From: Oncomelania hupensis
Taxonomy: Eukaryota > Mollusca > Gastropoda > Littorinimorpha > Pomatiopsidae
Length of the DNA stretch: 64,000 bases
Direction of reading: 5' to 3'
NCBI GenBank assembly: GCA_036898135.1
Contig: CM072525.1
Span: 52,123,799 to 52,187,798 of the forward strand
Shown here: piece after piece, positions 39,994-48,619 of the stretch
Position numbering within the stretch: the first letter of the stretch is position 1
How the letters are laid out: each line of letters opens with the position of its first letter
The notes under the pieces: model-generated
Database searches by the model: none
What the model saw: only the letters and a program-made list of their open reading frames with translations
Told to the model about the DNA's origin: nothing
Translations under genes and position numbers: made by a program

Positions 39994-41131
39994 TTGTGGA
40001 GGACTTCACTGGTAGCCTTGTCATACAGGCTTTTGATGACTTCAATACAAGTTTTAGGGCTGATGTTGTACACTCTCATGGTTGCCCACAGAGCTGCATG
40101 CCAGACTCGGTCAAACGCCTTTTTGAAGTCTACAAACACATGATATAGATGTTGTTGGTGCTGTAGGTATTTCTCGCAGATTATTCCGAGGTTGAAAATC
40201 TGTTCAGTGGTACTTCGCCCTGCCCTAAATCCTGCTTGCTCTTCAGCTATGATTTGTTCAGCTTGGGGTTTCAACCTGTTGAGTATTATTTTCAGGAGGA
40301 CCTTGCTGTGATGGCTGTTGAGCCTGATGGTGCGGTAATTTTCAAATTTCTGAAGGTTACCTTTTTTGGGAAGAGTGATGACAAGCGACCGGGTCCATGG
40401 TGTAGGCCACTCCCCACTCTGCCAGATCTTGTTACAGATAATGGTGAGTGCGTCAATCATTGCTTTTGCTCCTGCTTGAAGCAGTTCCGCCGGTATGTTG
40501 TCCACTTCCGCTGACTTCCCCTTCTTCAGCGATTGCACTGCTGCCTCAACTTCTTCCCGGAGAATTGGGAGGATTTCTTCTTCTCTGTTCTCTGGACATG
40601 CTAGAACTGATGGGTCTCCGTTTGGTTTGTGGTTGTAAAGGTCAGAGCAGTACTCTGTCCATCTGTCCAAGACTTCTTGTTCTTCTGTAAGGCATACAAT
40701 GCCAGACTTGCTTTGGATCATGGAGACCTTGGGCTGTTTAACACTTTTCAGCCGCTTCACAGTCTGGTAAGCCTTCTTGCTGTTGTTCTTGTTCAGACTG
40801 TTCTTTATTTCCTGGCATTGATCTTCTATCCAGTTCTCCTTTGCTGTGCGCATGCCTTTTCGGATGTCATTGTTGATTTTTCGGTAGGCATCAGCTCCCT
40901 GTAAGGTGTTCTTGTTCTTTTTCATCTCTATTCGTTTATCACACAGATCTAAAAGTTCAGGTGTGATCCACAGATTCTTCTTTGACCGGTGCTTTCCAAG
41001 GATCCGTGGCGGCATCTGTCACAGCTAAGTTGAAGGTGGTGGTCATGGTGTTGACATCTACTTCACCAGCTCCCAAAATGAGCAGTGGTGCAAATTTCCC
41101 TCCAATTGTGGCCTGAAATATTTCTGCCACC
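39994..41131 (-). mobile_element. RTE-like LINE fragment R7, lacking both ends
   Basis: Minus-strand piece from the linker (41131, 5' side) to the RT block just after motif A (39994). The 3' third including FADD and tail is absent, which is not how LINEs truncate, so a later deletion or recombination joined it to LINE D4. It contains the 350-residue frame 39963-41015 (with KKGNLQKFENYRTI, VFVDFKKAFDRVW), whose last residues read through the junction. Confidence 0.85.
40020..41015 (-). pseudogene. RTE pol fragment of R7
   Basis: About 330 residues covering the linker (GKHRSKKNLWITPELL, KINNDIRKGMRTAKENW), RT fingers (SAEVDNIPAELL) and motif A. The catalytic FADD block is missing. One in-frame extra codon near the C-terminus (SPKTCIEV) distinguishes it from R5/R6. 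Not functional. Confidence 0.8.
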
Positions 41132-41227
41132 TCAATGTACCCGTCATTTCGCAGGAGGGGGGAGGGGTGGGCAAGAATAGGGGGGAAGATGTTACCAGCC
41201 TCTTAGCCATTTTCAACTTAGACGTTT
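41132..41227 (+). repeat. 96-bp duplicated block X, first copy
   Basis: Matches 48524-48619 with a handful of differences (TCAATGTACCCGTCATTTCG start, G-rich GGAGGGGTGGGCAAG core, TTAGACGTTT end). In both places it sits near RecQ-helicase exon sequence, so it is part of a duplicated intron. Confidence 0.85.
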
Positions 41228-41463
41228 AAAATCCATCAGAATGTGTGAGGGTACATTGTGTGGATGTGTATTCAGAATCGGTTTCAGTTTTCTATAGAAT
41301 TGTGACTGCACTATCAATTTCATTTGTTTTTAGTGTTAGATATATGTTTTCAAAAAGGTCCGCAAGATCTCTTGTGCAGTTTTCTCTGTTATCATTTACT
41401 TGTATGTTTACCAATGTCTTTGTTCTCTTGAATCATGTTCATATACTATATATTTTGTGACAG

Positions 41464-41585
41464 AAAAGGGTGTGACACAGTAGTTGAAGGCTGCAGGCAT
41501 AGAGGAATGCTCCTAGCATGCTGGTCTTGCTGACGGTGAGCGCATCCAAGTACAAGACTGGTGGTTCAGTGGTGAGCGTTGTAAG
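41464..41585 (+). pseudogene. RecQ-type helicase exon, decayed duplicate
   Basis: Matches the exon at 46941-47068 but has lost 6 bp overall near its start (including a segment encoding AEV) and carries a TAG in place of the Tyr of the YHAGL motif (TCCTAGCATGC). Acceptor (GTGACAG) and donor (AAG/GTAGGC) are still readable. It was probably copied with its intron and then decayed. Confidence 0.75.
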
Positions 41586-41624
41586 GTAGGCTGCAGGAAA
41601 CTTATTTTATTTTAATTTTTTTTA

Positions 41625-41912
41625 TTTTAACAACTTTTATTATTACCAAGGTGAAATTCAGGCACTTTCATTTTTCGAAAGTACAGCAGCACCAAGTGAA
41701 GCGCTTTACCCAAGGTACATGCTGGGTGTGTTCTTGTTACCGGCACTCACCTGTCTAGAACATGAGCGTCAGGATCTTTAAAGTCCGTTATAATGGAATG
41801 CCTGCGTAAAGTGTCTTTCCCAATGACACAACACAATGCCCCGGCCTGGGCTCGAACTCGGTAGCTTCAGATCAGCAAGCCAACGCTCTAACCACTTGGC
41901 CACCACACCTCC
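41625..41912 (-). mobile_element. SINE-2 (tRNA-like head), copy a
   Basis: Minus strand head has GGTGGCCAAGTGGTTAGAGCG (A-box-like) and GAGTTCGAGCCC (B-box-like). The body contains AAGCGCTTCACTTGG and the tail side is TA-rich near 41625. Same insertion as copy b at 47100-47456, inherited through the duplication; copy a has a deletion of about 50 bp. Confidence 0.75.
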
Positions 41913-42074
41913 CTTCCACGTTGTTCCTCCACACTTTGGTATTTCTCCTATGTTAGGTTAATTTTTTAACTTTTTTTTTGCGTGGGAGGGGACGGGGGAA
42001 GGGGATATGTGTGAGGCTTTTTTTTTCTTCTGTTTCTCTCGTTTTTTTTGTGTTGTTGTTAATGTGGGTTGAGT

Positions 42075-42450
42075 GCCAAGGTCATTTTAGACCTTGAAAA
42101 AACATACCAAAAATATGTCATCCTACAGTGGAATGGCTGTTTATTTAACCTATAGTATGCAACGACATTGGGTTATTTGATCAGACATGCATGAGAGATC
42201 ATGTGAGAGTCATTGTCATCCCAAGGTCACGGAGTTCAAGGTAATCCCAAGGTCATCATTTTTTTGACATAATACAACTTTTGCTGTACTTTATTTGAGA
42301 GTACATGAGTGTATTTGGAGCCTGAGGTCAATGTCATCTCTGATCTCAAGGTCAAGAGCATAGCAAGATTAAAGTCGGTATTACTTTACATTTTAATGCC
42401 ACCATTTCAGTTTGTTTTTTCTGGGCACTAATTTTCATGTTAAATATTGC
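42075..42450 (+). repeat. Family F repeat in duplicated segment, copy 1
   Basis: Matches 5790-6140 and 47615-47970 (AAATATGTCATC, GGGTTATTTGATCAGACATG, ATGAGTGTATTTGGAGCC). AAGGTCA words are retained at about 42222 and 42251. Confidence 0.75.
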
Positions 42451-42511
42451 GATTTCCCCCCAAAAAGAATGTGAAAAAATTTTGTTTGAAAGTGCTCATA
42501 TCTGATTTTAG

Positions 42512-43157
42512 GTAGTCAAAGCCCTTCATTGGCTCTTGTCCGCTCGGCAGTGTTGACCCAGTTTTGACTTCACTTTCAACACTTATTATTAATGTAAAAC
42601 TGCATTAAAACGAACAGTGGCTGTATTCAAATAAAAATTGAAAGCTTTATCTTTACATCTGTGTTGTTTTTAATGCATGTTTATGCGAAAGATTCCGAGT
42701 AAACAGCTTTTGAATACGCCCCTATCCGAGCGCTGAATGCCGGTGCGAAAAAGTTGTCAGTGTCGTTCGCTGAGAGGTGGCTCGTTTCAAACGCTAAGCG
42801 CTTTGAGATAGTTCATTGGATGGCCTAAAAATAAGAACCAATGAGAAGTTCGGATACTTAGCTTCATTTACATATAAATATGGTGGGCTCTCATGTGTAA
42901 AAGTTTTGTTACGAGCCGAACAAAGTGGATAAAGCGGTTTTGATGTAAGTTTGATTTTAACTAGAAGTTTAAAAATTAGCAAGAAATAAAGAGCAGACTT
43001 TTCTTTATAAAACTAGGGTATTTATGAATTTGTGCATTACTCTATCGCCGAGCGCTTTGCCGTAAAAAAGTGTACCCAAACGGTGTTCGTGTTTTCTTGC
43101 GGCCATGGCCAACTCGTAGGCCTATTCAGCGACACGAGTGCTGAGCGTAGTAGCACA
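42512..43157. other. No gene seen
   Basis: Sequence between the duplication breakpoint and RTE R8. TATAAATATGG at 42874 and short open frames exist, without domain support. Confidence 0.45.
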
Positions 43158-43167
43158 CTATCCTATC

Positions 43168-44406
43168 CTATCCTATCCCGTAACACGAAGGTCGTAGGGG
43201 CACCACAGATGATCGTTTAACCAGCATACTCCATCTTTCTCTGTCCTCAGCAGCCCTGATGGCTTCGCTCAGTGTCAAACCAGTCCATTCTCGAATGTTG
43301 TCCTCCCACCTCTTTTTAGGTCTCCCTCTTCTTCTACCTCCTTGCACTGTGCCTTGCAGAATAGTCTTTGCAAGGCCTGATGATCTGGTGACGTGGCCAT
43401 ACCCTCGGAGTTTCCGTTTCTTCACCACTGTTAGCAGGTCATTGTGTTGTCCAATGGCTTGTGTGATGGTCTGTCGGACTTCGTCGTTGGTGATGTGTTG
43501 GGTATAGGAAATGCCCAGAAGTCTTCTGTAGCACCTCATCTCCATGCTTTGTATTCTTCGTTGGAGATCTGCTGTGAGGGTCCATGCTTCACAAGCATAT
43601 AGGAAGATGGAGATGACAAGGGAGCGCAGCAGTCTTACTTTGGAATGTAGACTGATGGTCCTGTCTTTCCAAATGGGCTTCAACCTTGTCAGGGCAGCAG
43701 TTGTTTGTGCGATCCTGGAGAGGACTTCCTGTCGGGACCCATAGTCTGATACAATGGCTCCTAAATATTTGAAGCTATGCACTGTGTTGAGGGATTGGTC
43801 TTGGACTTTGATGTCCGTATTGATGCCATTGGTGTTGTTGGTCATCATTTTGGTCTTCTCTGCACTTATTTCCATTCCATAGGCTCTGGAGGTGGTGTCA
43901 AGCCTCTGTACCAGCTGTTCAAGTTCTTGTTCCTCTCCAGCCAATCCATCAATGTCATCTGCAAAACGAAGATTGGAGATTGCTCTACCCCCTATGCTGA
44001 CTGTGCCTTCATGGTCTGCAAGAGCACCTGACATGATGCGATCTAGGAAGATGTTGAAGAGTGTTGGAGAGAGTAGGCATCCTTGACGCACACCGATTGT
44101 TGTTATGAACCAGTTCCAGATGGCGCTGTTGTGGAGGACTGCACTGGTAGCATTGTCATACAGGCTTTTGATGACTTCAATAATTTTAGGGCTGATGTTG
44201 TACACTTTCATTGTTGCCCATAGAGCTGCATGCCAGACTCGGTCAAACGCTTTCTTGAAGTCTATGAACACATGATATAGATGTTGTTGGTGCTGTAGGT
44301 ATTTCTCACCGATTATTCTGAGGTTGAAAATCTGCTCAGTGGTACTTCGCCCTGCCCTGAATCCTGCTTGTTCTTCAGCTATGATCTGTTCAGCTTGGGG
44401 TTTCAA
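43168..44406 (-). CDS. RTE reverse transcriptase C-terminal part, 412 residues
   Basis: Open frame from the EEQAGFRAGRSTTEQIF block through FIDFKKAFDRVW (motif A, about residues 48-59), GVRQGCLLSP, RFADDIDG (catalytic), YLGAIVSDYG, RGYGHVTRSSG and the RRRGRPKKRWED block to a natural stop. It equals residues about 90-500 of the R6 frame. Upstream, the same frame continues to the TGA near 44572. It is one piece of a single ancestral pol, so the annotated Met start is internal. Confidence 0.82.
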   Translation of the reverse strand: MKPQAEQIIAEEQAGFRAGRSTTEQIFNLRIIGEKYLQHQQHLYHVFIDFKKAFDRVWHAALWATMKVYNISPKIIEVIKSLYDNATSAVLHNSAIWNWFITTIGVRQGCLLSPTLFNIFLDRIMSGALADHEGTVSIGGRAISNLRFADDIDGLAGEEQELEQLVQRLDTTSRAYGMEISAEKTKMMTNNTNGINTDIKVQDQSLNTVHSFKYLGAIVSDYGSRQEVLSRIAQTTAALTRLKPIWKDRTISLHSKVRLLRSLVISIFLYACEAWTLTADLQRRIQSMEMRCYRRLLGISYTQHITNDEVRQTITQAIGQHNDLLTVVKKRKLRGYGHVTRSSGLAKTILQGTVQGGRRRGRPKKRWEDNIREWTGLTLSEAIRAAEDRERWSMLVKRSSVVPLRPSCYGIG

Positions 44407-44565
44407 CCTGTTGAGTATTATTTTCAGGAGGATTTTGCTGGGATGGCTGATGAGACTGATCGTCCGGTAATTTTCACACTCCTGAAGGTTACCTTTTTTG
44501 GGAAGAGTGATGACAAGCGACTGGGTCCATGGTATAGGCCACTCCCCACTCTGCCAGATCTTGTT

Positions 44566-45672
44566 TCAGATAATGGTGAGAGCATCAGTCATCGCTTCTC
44601 CTCCTGCTTGTAGCAGTTCCGCGGGTATGTTGTCCACTCCCGCTGACTTCCCTTTCTTTAGCGCTTGCACTGCTGCCTCAACTTCTTCCCGGAGAATTGG
44701 GAGGATTTCTTCTTCTTCTCTGTTCTCGGGACATGCTAAAACTGATGGGTCTCCATTTGGCGTATGGTTGTAAAGGTCAGAGCAGTACTCTGTCCATCTG
44801 TCCAAGACTTCTTGTTCTTCTGTAAGGCATATGCCAGACTTGCTTTGGATCGTGGAGACTTTGGGCTGTTTGACACTTGTCAGCCGCTTCACTGTCTGGT
44901 AGGCCTTCTTGCTGTTGTTCTTGTTCAGACTGTTCTCTTTTTCCTGGCATTGATCTTCTATCCAGTTCTCCTTTGCTGTGCGCATGCCTTTTCGGATGTC
45001 ATTGTTGATTTTTCGGTAGACATCAGCTCCCTGTAAGGTGTTCTTTTTCTTTTTCATCTCTCTTCGTTTATCACACAGATCCAAAAGTCCAGGTGTGATC
45101 CACGGCTTCTTCTTTGGTCGGTGCTTGCCAAGGATCTCAGTGGCGGCATCTGTCACAGCTGAGTTGAAGGTGGTGGTCATGGTGTTGACATCTACTTCAC
45201 CAGCCCCCAAACTGAGCAGTGGTGCAAATTTCCCTCCAATTGTGGCCTGAAATAGTTCTGCCGCCTCCGGGTCTTGCAGTTTTTCCAGGTCGAACTTCAG
45301 TCTAGTGCACTTTGCTGTATTTACTCTCTTCAAGTGGAGCCGGAAAGACATCATCACGAGATCGTGGTCACTTCCGATGTCTGCTACTGGAAAAGTGCGT
45401 GTCCTGCCAATGTTGATGCTTGATCTGAAGCGTTTCTTGACCATGATGTAGTCTATTTGGTTGTGATGCTCCCCGCCAGGACTGTGCCATGTCCATCGTC
45501 TGGAGTTTTTGTGGAGACCAAGCGTGTTTGCCAGTATCAGATTGTTGTATCTGGCAAACTCCAAGAGTCTCAGACCCCTGTCATTTGTCTCGTTGTTGCA
45601 GTGGGGTCCACATGTGTCTCCCCAGTTGTGGTGCGCATCTTGGCCAACCTTGGCATTCCAGTCGCCTTGCAC
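44566..45672 (-). pseudogene. RTE endonuclease-linker-RT start, 368 residues
   Basis: Begins at MQGDWNAKVGQD, inside the endonuclease. It includes NQIDYIMVKKRF, IGSDHDLVMMSF (endonuclease terminal His motif), the linker (GKHRPKKKPWITP, KINNDIRKGMR) and AGVDNIPAELL. It ends at a TGA caused by one base change in the CNKIW codons. The Met start is artificial: the 2-bp insertion shifts the frame from the upstream piece. Confidence 0.82.
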
Positions 45673-45677
45673 TATGA

Positions 45678-46190
45678 CTATATGTCCTTCTTCGGCACTT
45701 GGTCAAGGACCGCCTGTAGATTGTCATAAAAATCCTCCACTTCGCTGTCGTCATAGTCTGATGTTGGGGCATAGGCCTGGATGATGGTGATGTTGAAAGG
45801 GGCTGCTCTCAGGCGGATGGTAATGAGTCTGCTGGAGACTGGGCGGCAACCCATGACAGTGGCTATAATGTTCTTGTGGACCAAGAATCCAATGCCGTGT
45901 TCGTGCCTGTCATCTCTACCGCTGAAATAGAGCTTGTGGCCTTTGTTGGTCGTTGTTTCACCTAGGCCTTTCCAGCGCAGTTCGCTGATGCCTAGAACGT
46001 TCCATCGATAGTGGTCCAACTCGTGGGCCAGTTCTTCTAATTTTCCTTCCGCAGTTAGGGTCCTGACATTCCAGGTTCCTATGACGATGTTGTTTCTCGT
46101 GCGGATCTTGCTAAATTGTCCATCAGTAGCATACATAACACCTCCGTCCTGGTGGCCAACGGAAGGCGCGGGCATACTTATGTAACCCAC
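45678..46190 (-). pseudogene. RTE endonuclease N-terminal part, 170 residues
   Basis: Holds IVIGTWNVRTLTAEGK (first endonuclease motif, intact here but TAG-broken in R5), LGISELRWKGLG (catalytic Glu), GFLVHKN, and IQAYAPTSDYDD (Tyr motif), ending VPKKDI just before the 2-bp insertion. The first residues are read from beyond the element (D3 sequence), so the true start is not preserved. Confidence 0.8.
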
Positions 46191-46678
46191 AGTTTCCTGT
46201 TAAAAGGAGAAGAACCACCATGGTGCTTTGCATGTGATAAATCCTTCTCCGTTCGTCATTTCATGTCTGAATGTGCTGACCTGCTTGATAAAAGAGAAAC
46301 ATATTTTGGTTCAATATCTTTCAAAGAGATTTTTAAAGTATGTAATGGTCAACAACTTTTTGAATTTTTACATGATGTTGGTTTGTTTTACCGCATATAA
46401 ATCATATCGACATGTTTTGTTTAGTTTGGATTTTATTGATTGGACTGAATTTGGTGATTTGATTGAAGAAAGAGAATATATTTTTAATACATCAGTTTTA
46501 AAGAAGACTTTTAAAGAGGTGTCATGTGAAATTTTGTTTAAGTATTTAAGAGTAACAGGCTTATTTTTTAAGATTTGAAACATTTTATAATATTTTAAGA
46601 TAACGTCTCTCTGGTCCTGATTTGGCTTGAAAGAGTCAGCTGGACCTAAAGCAATAATCTTGTATTGTATTGTATTGA
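46171..46678 (+). mobile_element. I-group LINE fragment D3 (3' end)
   Basis: Starts at GGGCATACTTATGT within the RNase H-distal region, encodes KGEEPPWCFACDKSFSVRHF (C-terminal Cys-His cluster) and FLHDVGLFYRI. It ends with CCTGATTTGGCTTG, CAGCTGGACCTAAAGCAATAA and a TTGTA-repeat tail. A second, related C-terminal module (LIEEREYIF ... LRVTGLFFKI) lies downstream of the stop, so the tail of ORF2 is duplicated. Confidence 0.83.
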
Positions 46679-46839
46679 GAGAGAGAGAGAAAGAAAGGGA
46701 GAAAGAGAGAGGCCTATTTGCACTGGGCTACCTTTTGTACACATGCTGGTACCACTAATGAGGAGAGCAGGAGAAAGAGGGGGGGGGGGGGGGGGGAGGG
46801 GAAGAGTGCATTTTTCCACAGGTTACATGCTGTAGGTTT
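46679..46839. repeat. GA-rich and poly-G simple sequence
   Basis: GA-rich tract 46675-46712 and a G run of about 18 at 46779-46798. Confidence 0.85.
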
Positions 46840-46852
46840 ACCAATGTCTTTG

Positions 46853-46888
46853 GCTGGACCTAAAGCAATAACCAAGTAATGTAATGTA
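46853..46888 (+). mobile_element. 36-bp LINE 3'-tail micro-insertion
   Basis: Sequence GCTGGACCTAAAGCAATAAC plus GTAAT repeats, flanked by the perfect 13-bp TSD ACCAATGTCTTTG (46840-46852 and 46889-46901). The paralogous site at 41410-41422 has a single copy of the 13-mer and no insert. It is the 3' terminus of the family C / LINE D group. Confidence 0.92.
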
Positions 46889-46940
46889 ACCAATGTCTTT
46901 GTTCTCTAGAATCATGTTCATATACTATATTTTGTGACAG

Positions 46941-47068
46941 AAAAGAGTGACACAGTAGCAGAAGTCTTGAAGGCTGCAGGCATAGAGGAATGCTCCTATC
47001 ATGCTGGTCTTGCTGACGGCGAGCGCATCCAAGTACAAGACTGGTGGTTCAGTGGTGAGCGTTGTAAG
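46941..47068 (+). CDS. RecQ-type helicase exon (YHAGL motif)
   Basis: 128-nt exon with TGTGACAG acceptor and AAG/GTAGGC donor. It encodes KSDTVAEVLKAAGIEECSYH, AGLADGERIQVQDWWFSGER. The AYHAGL-type motif followed by an R-x(2-3)-Q-x-W stretch is the helicase lobe-2 region just before motif V in RecQ helicases, ATP-dependent 3'-5' DNA unwinding enzymes that act in genome repair. The reading frame is intact here, in contrast to the copy at 41464. Order on the chromosome is reversed relative to the protein (the FNRPN exon lies downstream), so this is part of a rearranged duplicate. Whether any intact gene exists nearby is unknown. Confidence 0.7.
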
Positions 47069-47099
47069 GTAGGCTGCAGGAAACTTATTTTATTTTTAA

Positions 47100-47456
47100 T
47101 TTTTTAAAAATTTTAACAACTTTTATTATCACCAAGGTGAAATTCGGGCGCTTTCATTTTTCGAAAGTACAGCAGCCCCAAGTGAAGCGCTTTACCCAAG
47201 GTACATGCTGAGTGTGTTCTTGTCACTGGCACTCACCCGTCTAGGATATGAGCGTCAGGATCTTTAAAGTCCATTATGATGGAATGCCTGCGACACAGAC
47301 TAGACCTCGGTTTATACTCTCATCCAAAGGAGTAGGAAACTGGAGTAAAGTGTCTTCCCCAAGGACACAACACAATGCCCCGGCCTGGGCTCGAACTCGG
47401 TAGCTTCAGATCCGCAAGCCAACGCTCTAACCACTCGGCCACCACGCCTCCCTTCC
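47100..47456 (-). mobile_element. SINE-2 (tRNA-like head), copy b
   Basis: Minus-strand A-box-like GGTGGCCGAGTGGTTAGAGCG and B-box-like GAGTTCGAGCCCAGG at the head (47456 side), body with AAAGACCTTTAGTGGAATG-like and GTTTATACTCTCATCC blocks. More complete than copy a and fragment at 15665. Confidence 0.78.
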
Positions 47457-47614
47457 ACGTTGTTAATCCACACTTTGGTATTTCTCCTATGTTAGGTTTT
47501 TTTTTTGTTTGTTTTTTTTTTGCGGTGGAGGGGTCGGGGGAAGGGGATATGTGTGAGGCTGTTTTTCTGTTTCCCTCGGTTTTTTGTTGTTAATGTGGGT
47601 TGAGTGCCAAGGTC

Positions 47615-47970
47615 ATTTTAGGCCTTGAAAAAACATACCAAAAATATGTCATCATACAGTGGAATGGCTGTTTATTTAACCTATAGTATGCAACGACATT
47701 GGGTTATTTGATCAGACATGCATGAGAGATCATGTGAGAGTCATGGTCATCCCAAGGTCACGGAGTTCAAGGTAATCCCAAGGTCATCATTTTTTTGACA
47801 TAATATAACTTTTGCTGTACTTTATTTGAGAGTACATGAGTGTATTTGGAGCCTGAGGTCACTGTCATCTCAAGGTCAAGAGCATAGCAAGATCAAAGTC
47901 GGTGTTACTGTGCATTTTAATGCCACTATTTCATTTTTTTTTCTGTGCACTAATTTTCATGTTAAATGTT
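47615..47970 (+). repeat. Family F repeat in duplicated segment, copy 2
   Basis: As at 42075-42450, with AAGGTCA words at about 47754 and 47782 and CTCAAGGTCAAG at 47870. Confidence 0.75.
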
Positions 47971-48034
47971 GTGATTTGCCCCCAAAAAGAATGTGAAAAA
48001 GTTTTGTTTGAAAGTGCTCATATCTGATTTACAG

Positions 48035-48150
48035 GTTTATGCAGTTTCAATCGTCCAAACCTGAAATATTTTGTGCGAGCCAAGAAACCTTCCAATGCCA
48101 TTAAGGATGTCATTGAAATCATCAAGTCCAAATTCCAGAAAGATTTCAAG
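48035..48150 (+). CDS. RecQ-type helicase exon (FNRPNLKY motif)
   Basis: 116-nt exon after a GATTTACAG acceptor, with AAG/GTTATT donor (weak). It encodes CSFNRPNLKYFVRAKKPSNA and IKDVIEIIKSKFQKDFK. The SFNRPNL.Y.VR.KP block is the start of helicase lobe 2 in RecQ family members, most like RECQL/RecQ1 and BLM in my memory. In the protein it precedes the YHAGL exon, but here it lies downstream of one, which points to a tandem duplication of exon units. Splice phases of the two exons need a further small exon between them (SGIIYC-like), not found here. Confidence 0.7.
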
Positions 48151-48523
48151 GTTATTTTCTTATCATTAGTTTTAGTGTTAACACTTTCACCACCGGTGTT
48201 GCATTAACGTGACTGTAGTGTCAGCGCCGAAGTTGCATTTTTTGCAATGAGATTATCCATGGGAGAGAACACAGACTCTGGTAACTGTATAGTCTGGCAT
48301 CATTCCCATGGGTCGTCTGCCCCAGAAATGCAGCTTTGACGCTTGATCCTACTCACACTCTAGTGAAAATATGATGTGGTATTGTGTGTATATATATAGC
48401 TATGCGAACATTGCAGTTCTGGACAAGTGACACTGGGAGTGTCTGCAATTCCAGACAGCTCGTAGTGAAAGGGTTAAAATTTGTCCTTTCTATATCCTGC
48501 TATTACTATGTTCATAGTCGTTA
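48151..48523. other. Probable intron, no other feature
   Basis: Follows the FNRPN exon; contains (TA)n near 48390. Nothing else recognised. Confidence 0.45.
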
Positions 48524-48619
48524 TCAATGTACCCGTCATTTCGTAGGAGGGGGGAGGGGTGGGCAAGAATAGGGGGGAGGATGTTACAAGCATCTTAGCC
48601 ATTTTCAACTTAGACGTTT
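48524..48619 (+). repeat. 96-bp duplicated block X, second copy
   Basis: See 41132-41227. Here it lies in the presumed intron downstream of the FNRPN helicase exon; there it lies upstream of the decayed YHAGL exon. This supports the order FNRPN exon, X, YHAGL exon in the original gene. Confidence 0.85.

Larger units (their letters stand above)
41400..42511 (+). repeat. Duplicated RecQ-gene segment, copy 1
   Basis: About 1.1 kb paralogous to 46830-48029: exon, SINE-2, family F repeat, ending at the shared word CATATCTGATTT. In copy 2 the next bases are ACAG and a helicase exon; in copy 1 unrelated sequence follows, so the duplication breakpoint is at 42511. Confidence 0.85.
43158..46170 (-). 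mobile_element. RTE-like LINE copy R8, nearly complete coding part
   Basis: Minus strand, from the endonuclease N-terminus (46170) to the GGATA-repeat tail (43158). The pol frame is interrupted only by a 2-bp insertion at about 45674-45680 (ACTATATGTCC) and a TGA where Cys is expected (near 44572), with other damage slight. 5' UTR lost; LINE fragment D3 abuts its 5' end. Confidence 0.9.
46830..48029 (+). repeat. Duplicated RecQ-gene segment, copy 2
   Basis: Paralogous to 41400-42511. Includes the 46941-47068 exon, SINE-2 copy b and family F copy. It also holds a 36-bp LINE-tail insertion absent from copy 1. Confidence 0.85.
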
